Source: an uncultured Ruminococcus sp. (lineage in GTDB: Bacteria > Bacillota > Clostridia > Oscillospirales > Ruminococcaceae). Taken from it: a stretch of DNA of 64,000 nt. The stretch covers positions 22,188-86,187 of the forward strand of contig CADAGC010000005.1 in assembly GCA_902787365.1 (NCBI GenBank), in the 5' to 3' direction. This document shows positions 17,858 through 25,563 of this stretch, piece after piece. The first letter of the stretch is position 1; each line of letters starts with the position of its first letter. Under the pieces are notes generated by a model. That model ran no database searches and was not told the DNA's origin. It worked only from the letters and a program-made list of their open reading frames with translations. Both the position numbers and the translations under genes were made by a program.

Positions 17858-19962
17858 TGAAAAAACTGATCTCGGCAGCTGCGGCACTTGCGATAGTGTT
17901 CGGCTGCGCAGCAGCTCTGCCGCAGGGATCATTCACAAACGACACACTAATGATCACAGCAACAGCAGAAGAAGGCAGGTTCTGGTATGAACTGCTTGAA
18001 GACGGCACATACGAGATAACCTATTTTGAGGGCGACCCTTATGCTGATTGGGACGAGACGCTGACTATACCCTCGACCTATAATGGCAAGGCGGTAACGA
18101 GCATAGGCAACGATGCATTCATGGGCGGTTGGTTTAAAGAGTATATAATACCAAACACTATCACCAACATAGGCAGCTACGCATTTGCCGGGTGCTACAA
18201 AATGGAAAGTATAACCATTCCAAGCAGCGTAACAAGAATAGGCGAATACGCATTTACTAATTGCAGCGAATTAACAGAAATAACCGTGCCAAACACCGTA
18301 ACAGTCATTGAAAAAGGTGTATTCAGCAACTGCAAATTCCTTAAAAAAGCAAAGCTGCCAAACCACCTCACAGCTATCCCCGAAGATCTGTTTTCGGTGT
18401 GTGATCGCCTTGAAGATGTAAATATCCCGTCAGGCGTTACCGAGCTTGGCAGCGGGGCATTTTTTCGCTGCACAAGCCTTACAAGCCTTACGCTGCCGAG
18501 CGGCTTAAAAACTATAGGTGATTCTGCGCTGGAAGGTACAGGCCTTACCTCTGTGGTTATCCCCGACGGTGTTACAAGCTTAGGCGAAAATGCCTTTGCT
18601 GGAAGCGAAAACTTAAAAAACATCACCATACCCAAGAGCGTTACGAGCATAGGCGGCTTTGCATTTGAAGGCACGGAATGGATCGAAGCTAAGCGGAGTG
18701 TTACTCCCCCGTTAGTTATAGTAAACGGCATACTTGTTGACGGCATTAGGTGCAAAGGCAAGATAACTATCCCCGATACTGTAACAAGTATTGCAGACTA
18801 TGCGTTTTACACTTTCGGTTCCGGCCTCACCGAAGTTGTCATACCGAGCAGCGTAAAAAAAATAGGCAGAAATGCTTTCTGTAACTGCGAGAATCTTGAA
18901 AAGGTCACATTCCTGGGCGATGTGGAAATCGTAGGCGACTCGGCCTTCAACGGATGCGAAGCGCTTGAGAGCGTAACTTTCTCAGGCTCTGTCCAAAGCT
19001 TGGGCGGTGAAGTTTTCTTCAACTGTAAGAGCCTTAAGGAGATAGCGCTGCCAAGCGGCATTACCGCTATTGAAGCAAATACTTTCTTTAACTGCACGAG
19101 CCTTGAAAAGGTGACAATACCCGACAGCGTGACGGCCATTAGGCAATTCGCATTTGGCGGCTGCGAGAGCCTTAAAGATTTAACACTCCCGAGCGGGCTG
19201 ACCGAGATAGGCTTCTATGCATTTAAAGACTGCAAAAGCCTCACGAAAGTGACCCTGCCCGACAGCCTGACCGAACTCGGATCACAAGCTTTCATGGGCT
19301 GCACAGGGCTTACCAAAATAGAGATCCCCGCAGGTGTCGAAGATGTAGGCGACTATGCCTTTGCGGGCTGCACAAATCTTACAAGCGCTGTTATGAATAA
19401 GGGAACTAAAGCTATATGCGACAGTACGTTCAAAGACTGCAAAGCCCTTGCGAATGTCACCCTGCCCGACGGCTTGGAGTACATTTGCGACAGAGCTTTC
19501 AGGGGCTGCGAAAGCCTGACATCGATAGATATACCTCGTACTGTCGAGGCCATAACGCAGGATGCATTCACAGACTGCACGGGCATCAAGAACATAACCG
19601 TTCCCAAGAGCGTTGTGCTTATCACCACAAGGGCTATGGGCTATGTTTATGATGAAGATGAATCTACATACAAGAAGATGGAGGGCTTTACCATTTCGGG
19701 CTATGCAAAATCTTTCGCAGAAAAGTATGCAAACGAAAACGGCATTACATTTATCACCCTGCCCGACATCAAACCCGGCGACGCAGACGGTGACGGCACA
19801 GTAGGCATAAAGGACGTTGCTCTGGTAAAGCAGTACCTTGCAAAATGGAAAGTTAATATTGACCCCGATGCCGCCGACGTCAATAAAGACGGCGTGGTGG
19901 ATATAAAAGACCTTACTCTCTTAAAGCAGTATCTTGCAGGGTGGAAGGTAACACTCAAATAA
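17857..19962 (+). CDS. Secreted BspA-type leucine-rich-repeat protein with C-terminal dockerin
   Basis: 701 aa. Signal peptide MKKLISAAAALAIVFGCAAA. Residues 80-630 are about twenty LRR_5/BspA-like repeats of the form SLTSLTLPSGLKTIGDSAL. The last 65 residues are a type I dockerin with two calcium-binding segments (GDADGDGTVGIKDVALVKQY and ADVNKDGVVDIKDLTLLKQY). It should be secreted and docked to a cohesin-bearing scaffoldin; LRR_5 domains are usually adhesins. No catalytic domain. Cohesin genes are not in the window. It is coupled to the kinase-like gene by an overlapping stop/start, an unusual pairing for a secreted protein. Confidence 0.9.
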   Translation: MKKLISAAAALAIVFGCAAALPQGSFTNDTLMITATAEEGRFWYELLEDGTYEITYFEGDPYADWDETLTIPSTYNGKAVTSIGNDAFMGGWFKEYIIPNTITNIGSYAFAGCYKMESITIPSSVTRIGEYAFTNCSELTEITVPNTVTVIEKGVFSNCKFLKKAKLPNHLTAIPEDLFSVCDRLEDVNIPSGVTELGSGAFFRCTSLTSLTLPSGLKTIGDSALEGTGLTSVVIPDGVTSLGENAFAGSENLKNITIPKSVTSIGGFAFEGTEWIEAKRSVTPPLVIVNGILVDGIRCKGKITIPDTVTSIADYAFYTFGSGLTEVVIPSSVKKIGRNAFCNCENLEKVTFLGDVEIVGDSAFNGCEALESVTFSGSVQSLGGEVFFNCKSLKEIALPSGITAIEANTFFNCTSLEKVTIPDSVTAIRQFAFGGCESLKDLTLPSGLTEIGFYAFKDCKSLTKVTLPDSLTELGSQAFMGCTGLTKIEIPAGVEDVGDYAFAGCTNLTSAVMNKGTKAICDSTFKDCKALANVTLPDGLEYICDRAFRGCESLTSIDIPRTVEAITQDAFTDCTGIKNITVPKSVVLITTRAMGYVYDEDESTYKKMEGFTISGYAKSFAEKYANENGITFITLPDIKPGDADGDGTVGIKDVALVKQYLAKWKVNIDPDAADVNKDGVVDIKDLTLLKQYLAGWKVTLK

Positions 19963-19972
19963 ATAGTCTTTT

Positions 19973-20002
19973 TCACTCCCCGAACTCGGGGAGTGTTTTT
20001 TT
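19973..20002 (+). terminator. Terminator of the LRR-dockerin gene
   Basis: CACTCCCCGA/TCGGGGAGTG hairpin followed by eight T. Confidence 0.85.
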
Positions 20003-20013
20003 TGCTGTATGAT

Positions 20014-20042
20014 TTGACAAATGCGTAGGAATGATGTATAAT
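20014..20042 (+). promoter_or_regulatory. Promoter of the second dockerin gene
   Basis: Perfect TTGACA (20014-20019), 17 nt, TATAAT (20037-20042). Confidence 0.85.
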
Positions 20043-20102
20043 AGTATCATAGCATTTTGTTAAAATTTCTACCAATCCCCCTTATGAAAGGAGCAACACA
20101 CC

Positions 20103-21995
20103 ATGCACCACACCAAAAAACACATCATCAAAAGACTATTAAGCGGCCTGAGCGCAGCGGCGGTTATGCTCGGCACGGCTTATGCATATCAGCCGCCTAT
20201 CGTTTATTCAGCGCCGCCCGAAGACAGCGTTCTGATATCGCCGCAGGCAAGTGATACTAAGATACTGCCCGACTTATACAACACAGGCGCCAAGGGCGAG
20301 CTGCGCCGAATGTATATGAACGACACGGTAAGCGGCCTGCAATTAAAAGCGGGCGGCAAGAACAGCTCGTCGGTGCTGAGCTTCTATTACCGAAACAAGG
20401 ACGTAACGGGAACAGTCGTGATAGAAAACTGCGACTTTACGGGCTACACCTTTAATATGAGCGATGAGGAACTTATCGGGCGTGACATAACGGTTGTATT
20501 TCGCAACTGCAAATTCAGCGATGTTTCAAAATCAAACTACGACAGCCACGTTTTCTTTGAGTTTGAAAACTGCACTATGGTGCGCTTCAAGGGCAGCAAC
20601 GCAAAGCTCACCCGCTGCGCCCTCGGCGGCACTATTGATGACGCCATAAAGCCCGTGCGGCACGTATATTTTGACAGCTGCTATGTCTATGATATGATAC
20701 ACTACGACAAATCAGGCTCTCATATAGACGGCGTGCAGATAGCAGGCGAGCCTGGTATCGAGGTCACAGACCTTTTCTTTGACAGCTGCCGCTTTGAGAT
20801 GCCGTATATATACGTTGAGCCGTGTGCCACCTACCCCAACGCCTGCATTATGCTGCAAATCGAGAAGAGCAACTGCACGAATGTTACCTTTAAAGACTGC
20901 ACGGTAAACGGCGGCGGCGACCACTCGGTCTACGCCACACAAAAGGTCAACCCCGACGGCACGCTCTACCCCTATGACATACACGATGTGACCTTTGAAA
21001 ACCTCACGATAGGTGATGACTACCTGCAAAAGCCTTTCTACGGTATCGTGTCGCCCAATGTGGAGTTCAAGGGAATCAGCAAGGCTGACAGCCTTTATGT
21101 GGGTACTGTCTGGCGTGAGGGCGGCAGCACCTATCTTAGCGTTACCAACGACACCCACAAGGAGAGAAAGCTCAAAGTCGTTACCGACAAGGGCGTGTAT
21201 GACTTCAATATCCCTGCCCTGCCCACAAGAGATGAGATGCAGGCAAAGAAGATAGACAGCTTCTATGACCTGCCCATTGATGTAAAATACACCATTCCTG
21301 CGGATTGCGATTACGCCGTATGCCTTGATACGACAAATGACAACTACATCAAACAGATACGCTTTGAAAACTTTGCAGGCTATGATGTGGCGATAGACAG
21401 CTCGCACTTCGGCACGGCCGAGCAGCAGAGTAATAACATTATCGCACAGGGCAACCTTGGCAAAAACATCACCTACACCCTTGACAAATCGGGCGTACTG
21501 ACTGTTTCGGGCGAGGGATATATGTATAACTACCACTCGGGGAGCATATCACCAATTGCCGAGATAAGCGGCCTTGTTAAGAAGATAGTCATTGAAGAGG
21601 GCGTAAAGAGCATAGGCAACCAGACATTCAAATTCTGCATAGGCCTTGATGAGGTAGTAGTGCCCGACGGGCTTGAATGGATAGGCAACAGGTGCTTTAC
21701 AAACTGCGTATCCCTTAAGAGCATAAAGCTGCCCGCATCTGCCAAAACGATATCAGCCGACGCACTTATCGACTCGCCAAACTGCGTGTTCATCTTCCCC
21801 CGCAAAGCAGGTGACGTAAATGCCGACGGCGAGGTTGACATCAAGGACGTGACGCTGCTCAAACAGTATCTTGCAAAGTGGAACGTGAAGCTAAACGAAT
21901 CAAACGCCGACGTAACAGGCGACGGTGATGTGAACGTCAAAGACCTCACACTTTTAAAGCAGTATCTTGCTAAGTGGAAAGTGGAGCTTGTATAA
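20103..21995 (+). CDS. Secreted beta-helix/LRR protein with C-terminal dockerin
   Basis: 630 aa, ATG with AAAGGAG upstream. Basic N-terminus and hydrophobic stretch form a signal peptide (LLSGLSAAAVMLGTAYA). Residues 45-320 show short repeats with Cys/Asn ladders (VVIENCDFTGYTF, VVFRNCKFSD, FFEFENCTMVRF, VTFKDCTVNG) that suggest a right-handed beta-helix like those of polysaccharide lyases or binding proteins; I see no certain catalytic motif. Residues 470-570 contain BspA-like LRRs. The last 58 residues are a type I dockerin (GDVNADGEVDIKDVTLLKQY, ADVTGDGDVNVKDLTLLKQY). It may bind or cut a plant polymer as part of a cellulosome-like complex. Confidence 0.85.
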   Translation: MHHTKKHIIKRLLSGLSAAAVMLGTAYAYQPPIVYSAPPEDSVLISPQASDTKILPDLYNTGAKGELRRMYMNDTVSGLQLKAGGKNSSSVLSFYYRNKDVTGTVVIENCDFTGYTFNMSDEELIGRDITVVFRNCKFSDVSKSNYDSHVFFEFENCTMVRFKGSNAKLTRCALGGTIDDAIKPVRHVYFDSCYVYDMIHYDKSGSHIDGVQIAGEPGIEVTDLFFDSCRFEMPYIYVEPCATYPNACIMLQIEKSNCTNVTFKDCTVNGGGDHSVYATQKVNPDGTLYPYDIHDVTFENLTIGDDYLQKPFYGIVSPNVEFKGISKADSLYVGTVWREGGSTYLSVTNDTHKERKLKVVTDKGVYDFNIPALPTRDEMQAKKIDSFYDLPIDVKYTIPADCDYAVCLDTTNDNYIKQIRFENFAGYDVAIDSSHFGTAEQQSNNIIAQGNLGKNITYTLDKSGVLTVSGEGYMYNYHSGSISPIAEISGLVKKIVIEEGVKSIGNQTFKFCIGLDEVVVPDGLEWIGNRCFTNCVSLKSIKLPASAKTISADALIDSPNCVFIFPRKAGDVNADGEVDIKDVTLLKQYLAKWNVKLNESNADVTGDGDVNVKDLTLLKQYLAKWKVELV

Positions 21996-21998
21996 CCT

Positions 21999-22027
21999 AA
22001 AAAGCCACCCGTTCCGGGTGGCTTTTT
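21999..22027. terminator. Bidirectional terminator between convergent genes
   Basis: AAAAAGCCACCC/GGGTGGCTTTTT with loop GTTCC; serves both the dockerin gene and the nucleotidase gene. Confidence 0.9.
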
Positions 22028-22028
22028 G

Positions 22029-23489
22029 TTATTCAAGTATCTCGATTCTACCCTCAACGTGTGAGTCAAGCCCCTTGTTGGTGGCGAAGTATTCTTCTAC
22101 TATGTTGTTTACCGAGGTGGCGATAACTCTCGGTTTCATGTTCTTCTCGACCTCTGCCAGCGGCACGCCGAAAAACTCATCAAAGTTGTTGAAATGATAG
22201 GCCTGCAAAGCTATCAGCAGCTCGTCGCTGTCCTCTATCTCCTTGCCACCCCACGATAGCTCTTTGAACGTATGCGTGCTCTTTTGGTAGGTTATCTTGA
22301 CACCCTTTGAGTAGTTGTAAAACTCTGTGTGCCCCTCCCAAGCTTCGTCACGGAATATGTGAGTTATCATAGCCCTGAACTGCGCCCCTGTGACCTTGAG
22401 CATATAAAGCACATCATCAAACGGCGTGTTCTCCAGCATATCCTGATACTCAACTATCGGCCCTAACTCCTTTTTGCGTATAGCACCTGTGCCCATTATC
22501 ATTATGTCAAAGCTGCTCTCCCATTGTAAGAGGTCGGCGTAAAGGTTGCCAAGCTCTGTTTCTTCTATCCTCGTCGGGTGGGTGAGCTTTCTTGCAAATG
22601 TCGTGACAACACGCTTGTACTTTGCGTCCGTCACGTTCTGATAGCGCTCGAGCAGCTCGTTCATTACGGGGTCTGCGGGGGCGGTGTCTTCGTTTATAGG
22701 CACGCACTCCCACTTGAAATCAACAGGGTCGTGCTTTTTGGTGTCGATAGTTATTTCAAAGCGCCCTATCTGCCCTGTGCCCGTGCCTGCCTGCACTATC
22801 GGTATGCCGTTTATTACCTCGGGCTTTTCCATAAGCGTGTGAGAATGCCCGCCGATTATAAGGTCTATGCCCCACTCGGGGTCAAGGAGCGATGCTAACT
22901 CTCTGTCGGCCTCAATGCCTATATGGGTGAGCAGTACGGTGAGGTCGGTCTTTCTTGTGCGGTAGTTGTCGGCAATAACGCCTATCTCTTTAGCCGCCGC
23001 CTGTATGTCAACATACGTGCCTATGACCTTTTCGCTCTTCATAGACGCTATTACCTCTTCTGTGAGTATGCCGATAAAGAGCACCCTCATTCCGCCTATG
23101 TCGATATTAAGGCAGGGAGTGAAAAGCCTTGCGCCGTTTATGGTGATAAAGAGGTTTGAGTTGATTATCGGGAAGTGTGCGCACTTTTCCAAAAACAGCA
23201 GGTGCGCAAGGCCGTAGTCAACCTCGTGATTTCCTATGGTGGTGACATCGGGCGAGAGCAGGTTCATAAGCTCGATAGTCGAAAGCCCCATAAACTCCGA
23301 GTCGATAATTGACCCACGGAACATATCGCCTGCGTTTGCGTAGATGACGTTCTCCTCACTCTCACGGACTTTTTTCACATACCCCGCAAGGCGTGAAAGC
23401 CCGCCCGTTTCCTTACCGTCCTCACCCTTTTTCGGCAGAAAATCACCGTGCAGGTCATTCGAGTGCAGTAATACCAGCTTGCTTTGCAT
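22029..23489 (-). CDS. Cytoplasmic 5'-nucleotidase/2',3'-cyclic phosphodiesterase-type metallophosphatase (YunD-like)
   Basis: The start is set at 23489 (MQSKLVLLHSNDLHG), 7 nt after AAAGGAGG, giving 486 aa; the frame is open further upstream only because it crosses the MITE at 23504-23685. Motifs: HSNDLHGDF (metal-binding Asp/His), GNHEVDYG, IGGHSHT, all of the UshA/5'-nucleotidase two-metal phosphatase domain, then a C-terminal nucleotidase domain (MGTGAIRKKELGPI, YNYSKGVKITY). Unlike UshA it has no signal peptide. Likely removes phosphate from nucleotides or related compounds in the cytoplasm. Confidence 0.88.
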   Translation of the reverse strand: MQSKLVLLHSNDLHGDFLPKKGEDGKETGGLSRLAGYVKKVRESEENVIYANAGDMFRGSIIDSEFMGLSTIELMNLLSPDVTTIGNHEVDYGLAHLLFLEKCAHFPIINSNLFITINGARLFTPCLNIDIGGMRVLFIGILTEEVIASMKSEKVIGTYVDIQAAAKEIGVIADNYRTRKTDLTVLLTHIGIEADRELASLLDPEWGIDLIIGGHSHTLMEKPEVINGIPIVQAGTGTGQIGRFEITIDTKKHDPVDFKWECVPINEDTAPADPVMNELLERYQNVTDAKYKRVVTTFARKLTHPTRIEETELGNLYADLLQWESSFDIMIMGTGAIRKKELGPIVEYQDMLENTPFDDVLYMLKVTGAQFRAMITHIFRDEAWEGHTEFYNYSKGVKITYQKSTHTFKELSWGGKEIEDSDELLIALQAYHFNNFDEFFGVPLAEVEKNMKPRVIATSVNNIVEEYFATNKGLDSHVEGRIEILE

Positions 23490-23503
23490 TTTCATTCCTC
23501 CTT

Positions 23504-23685
23504 TAAGGCAACACCGCACAACCAACGGCTTACGCCTTTGTATGCCATATGCTTGAAAAATTTCCGTCATATCGCCCAAATCCACCTTGTCTTACGCCAG
23601 TAAAACTGCGGCGGATATAGGCAATCTGACGAAAATTTGGCGGTCTCAGCGTAGCTGAGTACAATGGTCGTGCGGTATTGCCTTG
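23504..23685. mobile_element. MITE-like element, copy 1
   Basis: About 181 bp bounded by terminal inverted repeats TTAAGGCAACACCGC and GCGGTATTGCCTTGA. It aligns with the reverse complement of 59022-59201 over its length, the first 21 bases being identical. It has no coding capacity. Its right end (in gene direction) stops 2-3 nt before the AGGAGG of the nucleotidase gene. Insertion target looks like TTAA or TA. Confidence 0.75.
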
Positions 23686-23707
23686 ATTTAGTTAACTAAA
23701 ACAGGGG

Positions 23708-25180
23708 TCAATATTTCAGCCCAAACCCCTCAAACTCCGCCTCGCCCTTTACGGCATACAGGCCTATCATCGCACCTGTAAAGCCGCCCGAGACTTCGCT
23801 CGTTATGTACTTGGTTCTGCCTGTGCCGAGGGTGACGGGGGCGCTCTCTCCCTCCTGCACCTTGAATGTGTAGTTGAGATTATCCCCCTCGATGATGAGC
23901 CGTGCCTTGCTGTCAGCTAAAAGCCTGCTGTTCTGTACGTGCTTGATACCGCCGATATTAAGGCGCAGTATGGCTTCATAGCCTGCATCACACCGCCTTA
24001 CGGCTATTTCGTAATGCTCGTTCTCGTCCATATATATCGTTATGCCGCCCTCGCCGCCTTTTGATGTCACATCACAGCTAAGGTCAAACTTGTGCTCCCT
24101 CTGCCTGAGGGCAATAAATGTCGGCGAGTCGATATCATCAAGGGTGATGTCTGTGCCCTTAAGCGTTACCTTGTCTTTTGTCAGCGTGTAGTTTGCCATG
24201 TCGGGGGTGCGCAGATAGCACCAGTCGATGTTAAAGTCAGTCGTCGCAAAGGTGTAGTCCTTAAGGGGCTTTTGTGTAAAATCGCCCGCTATCTCGTAAG
24301 ACTCATCTGTCGTGCCGTCAATGCCTGCCTCTATCCACCCGTCGGCGGTGAGCCTTGCAGGGGTCAGGAACACCTCACGCCCTAAGTTGTGGTAAGGCAT
24401 CCACATATGTATCTGCCGAAAACCTAAGCTTAGTATAAACAAGTTGCCGCTTTTGTCAAACACCAAGTCGCCGTGGCCTATGCCCTGAATGAGATAAGGC
24501 GCTTTGTTGCGGTTTGTTAAAATAGGGTTGTGCGGGCAGTTTTCAAACTCGCCCCATACGCTCTTCGAGCGTGCAAGTGTTATCATATGGCCGTATTCGG
24601 TGCCGCCCTCTGCCGCCATAAGGTAATACCAATCGCCTATTTTGTAAAGGTGGGGGCTTTCAAGATAGCGCCCGCCCGAGCCTTGCCAGATGCACTTGCT
24701 TTTGGTAAGCTTCCTGCCTGTTTTAATGTCAATCTCGCATTGCACAACGCCGCCTTTGCCCTCGTCGTCAGCGCCGTTTGAGATAAAGTATGTGCGCCCG
24801 TCCTCAAAATAGAGCGAGGGGTCAATGCCGCCCTGGTCAACGGTTATCGGGTCCGACCATTCGCCGTGTATGTCATCGGTATATACGTAGAAATTCTCGT
24901 GGGTGGTGTCGTTTGTCGTCACCATATAAAAGCGCCCGTCGTTGTATCGTATGGTCGGTGCGAACACACCGCCCGAGCTGTTGATGTTTTTGAGCATTAC
25001 CTGATTCGGGCGGGTGAGCACATAGCCTGTCTGCTCCCAGTTAACAAGGTCATCGCTCTCAAACAGCGCCACCCCGGGGAAGTACTGGAACGTGCTCGCC
25101 ACGAGGTAGTATTTCCCGTTTGCAAAGCAAACGCTCGGGTCGGGGTAAAAGCCGGGGATAACGGGGTTTGTGTATTTCAT
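23708..25180 (-). CDS. GH43 beta-xylosidase/alpha-L-arabinofuranosidase
   Basis: 490 aa, ATG with AAAGGAG upstream. The start NPVIPGFYPDPSVCF carries the catalytic base Asp of GH43, followed by ASTFQYFPG; QGGIDPSLYFEDGRTY and the LESPHLYKIGDWYYL stretch hold the pKa-modulating Asp and the acid Glu. Residues 305-490 are the C-terminal beta-sandwich (GH43 C2 type). No signal peptide, so it trims imported xylo- or arabino-oligosaccharides in the cytoplasm. Its start overlaps the stop of the small upstream gene by 4 bp. Confidence 0.92.
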   Translation of the reverse strand: MKYTNPVIPGFYPDPSVCFANGKYYLVASTFQYFPGVALFESDDLVNWEQTGYVLTRPNQVMLKNINSSGGVFAPTIRYNDGRFYMVTTNDTTHENFYVYTDDIHGEWSDPITVDQGGIDPSLYFEDGRTYFISNGADDEGKGGVVQCEIDIKTGRKLTKSKCIWQGSGGRYLESPHLYKIGDWYYLMAAEGGTEYGHMITLARSKSVWGEFENCPHNPILTNRNKAPYLIQGIGHGDLVFDKSGNLFILSLGFRQIHMWMPYHNLGREVFLTPARLTADGWIEAGIDGTTDESYEIAGDFTQKPLKDYTFATTDFNIDWCYLRTPDMANYTLTKDKVTLKGTDITLDDIDSPTFIALRQREHKFDLSCDVTSKGGEGGITIYMDENEHYEIAVRRCDAGYEAILRLNIGGIKHVQNSRLLADSKARLIIEGDNLNYTFKVQEGESAPVTLGTGRTKYITSEVSGGFTGAMIGLYAVKGEAEFEGFGLKY

Positions 25181-25545
25181 AGTAATTCTCCTTTTGTGTG
25201 TTTAAGTTTATATACTATTCCACTCCACTCATCGAGCAGATTCAGCAGTTCCCTTGTCGGCACAGTGCATAGGCTGCCCTTGCCGTCATCTGCCAATGTA
25301 TCATAAATGACTGTGTTTTCCTTGCCGATGATAAGCTCACATATGTTGCCCGAAATATCACGGCTCTCTGCTTTGCCTTGCAGTACTTCGGTGATGTTTT
25401 GCCTTATCCAGCTTTCAAAAGAGCCTGCCTCGACAAAGAAGAATGTGCTTAGCAGCTCATAGCCCTTATCCTCAAAAACGACCGTGAGTTTCTTTTCTCC
25501 GCTTTTAAGCTCTATGGTGTTAAATTTCTTTTTGAGCATATGCAC
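25177..25545 (-). CDS. Small protein of unknown function
   Basis: 122 aa, no recognised domain. It starts with a basic MLKKKFNTIELKSGEKKLTV stretch, is predicted alpha/beta, has no signal or membrane segment. The ATG at 25545 or the one two codons later could be used (weak GAGAG upstream). It follows polA by 18 nt and overlaps the GH43 gene by 4 bp (ATGA), so all three are probably one transcript. Confidence 0.6.
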   Translation of the reverse strand: MHMLKKKFNTIELKSGEKKLTVVFEDKGYELLSTFFFVEAGSFESWIRQNITEVLQGKAESRDISGNICELIIGKENTVIYDTLADDGKGSLCTVPTRELLNLLDEWSGIVYKLKHTKGELL

Positions 25546-25563
25546 ACTCTCTTTCAGTCGGCC

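Noticed and set aside
23490-23585. N-terminal extension of the nucleotidase
   Set aside because: It is translation of the MITE-like element; the real start follows AAAGGAGG at 23489.
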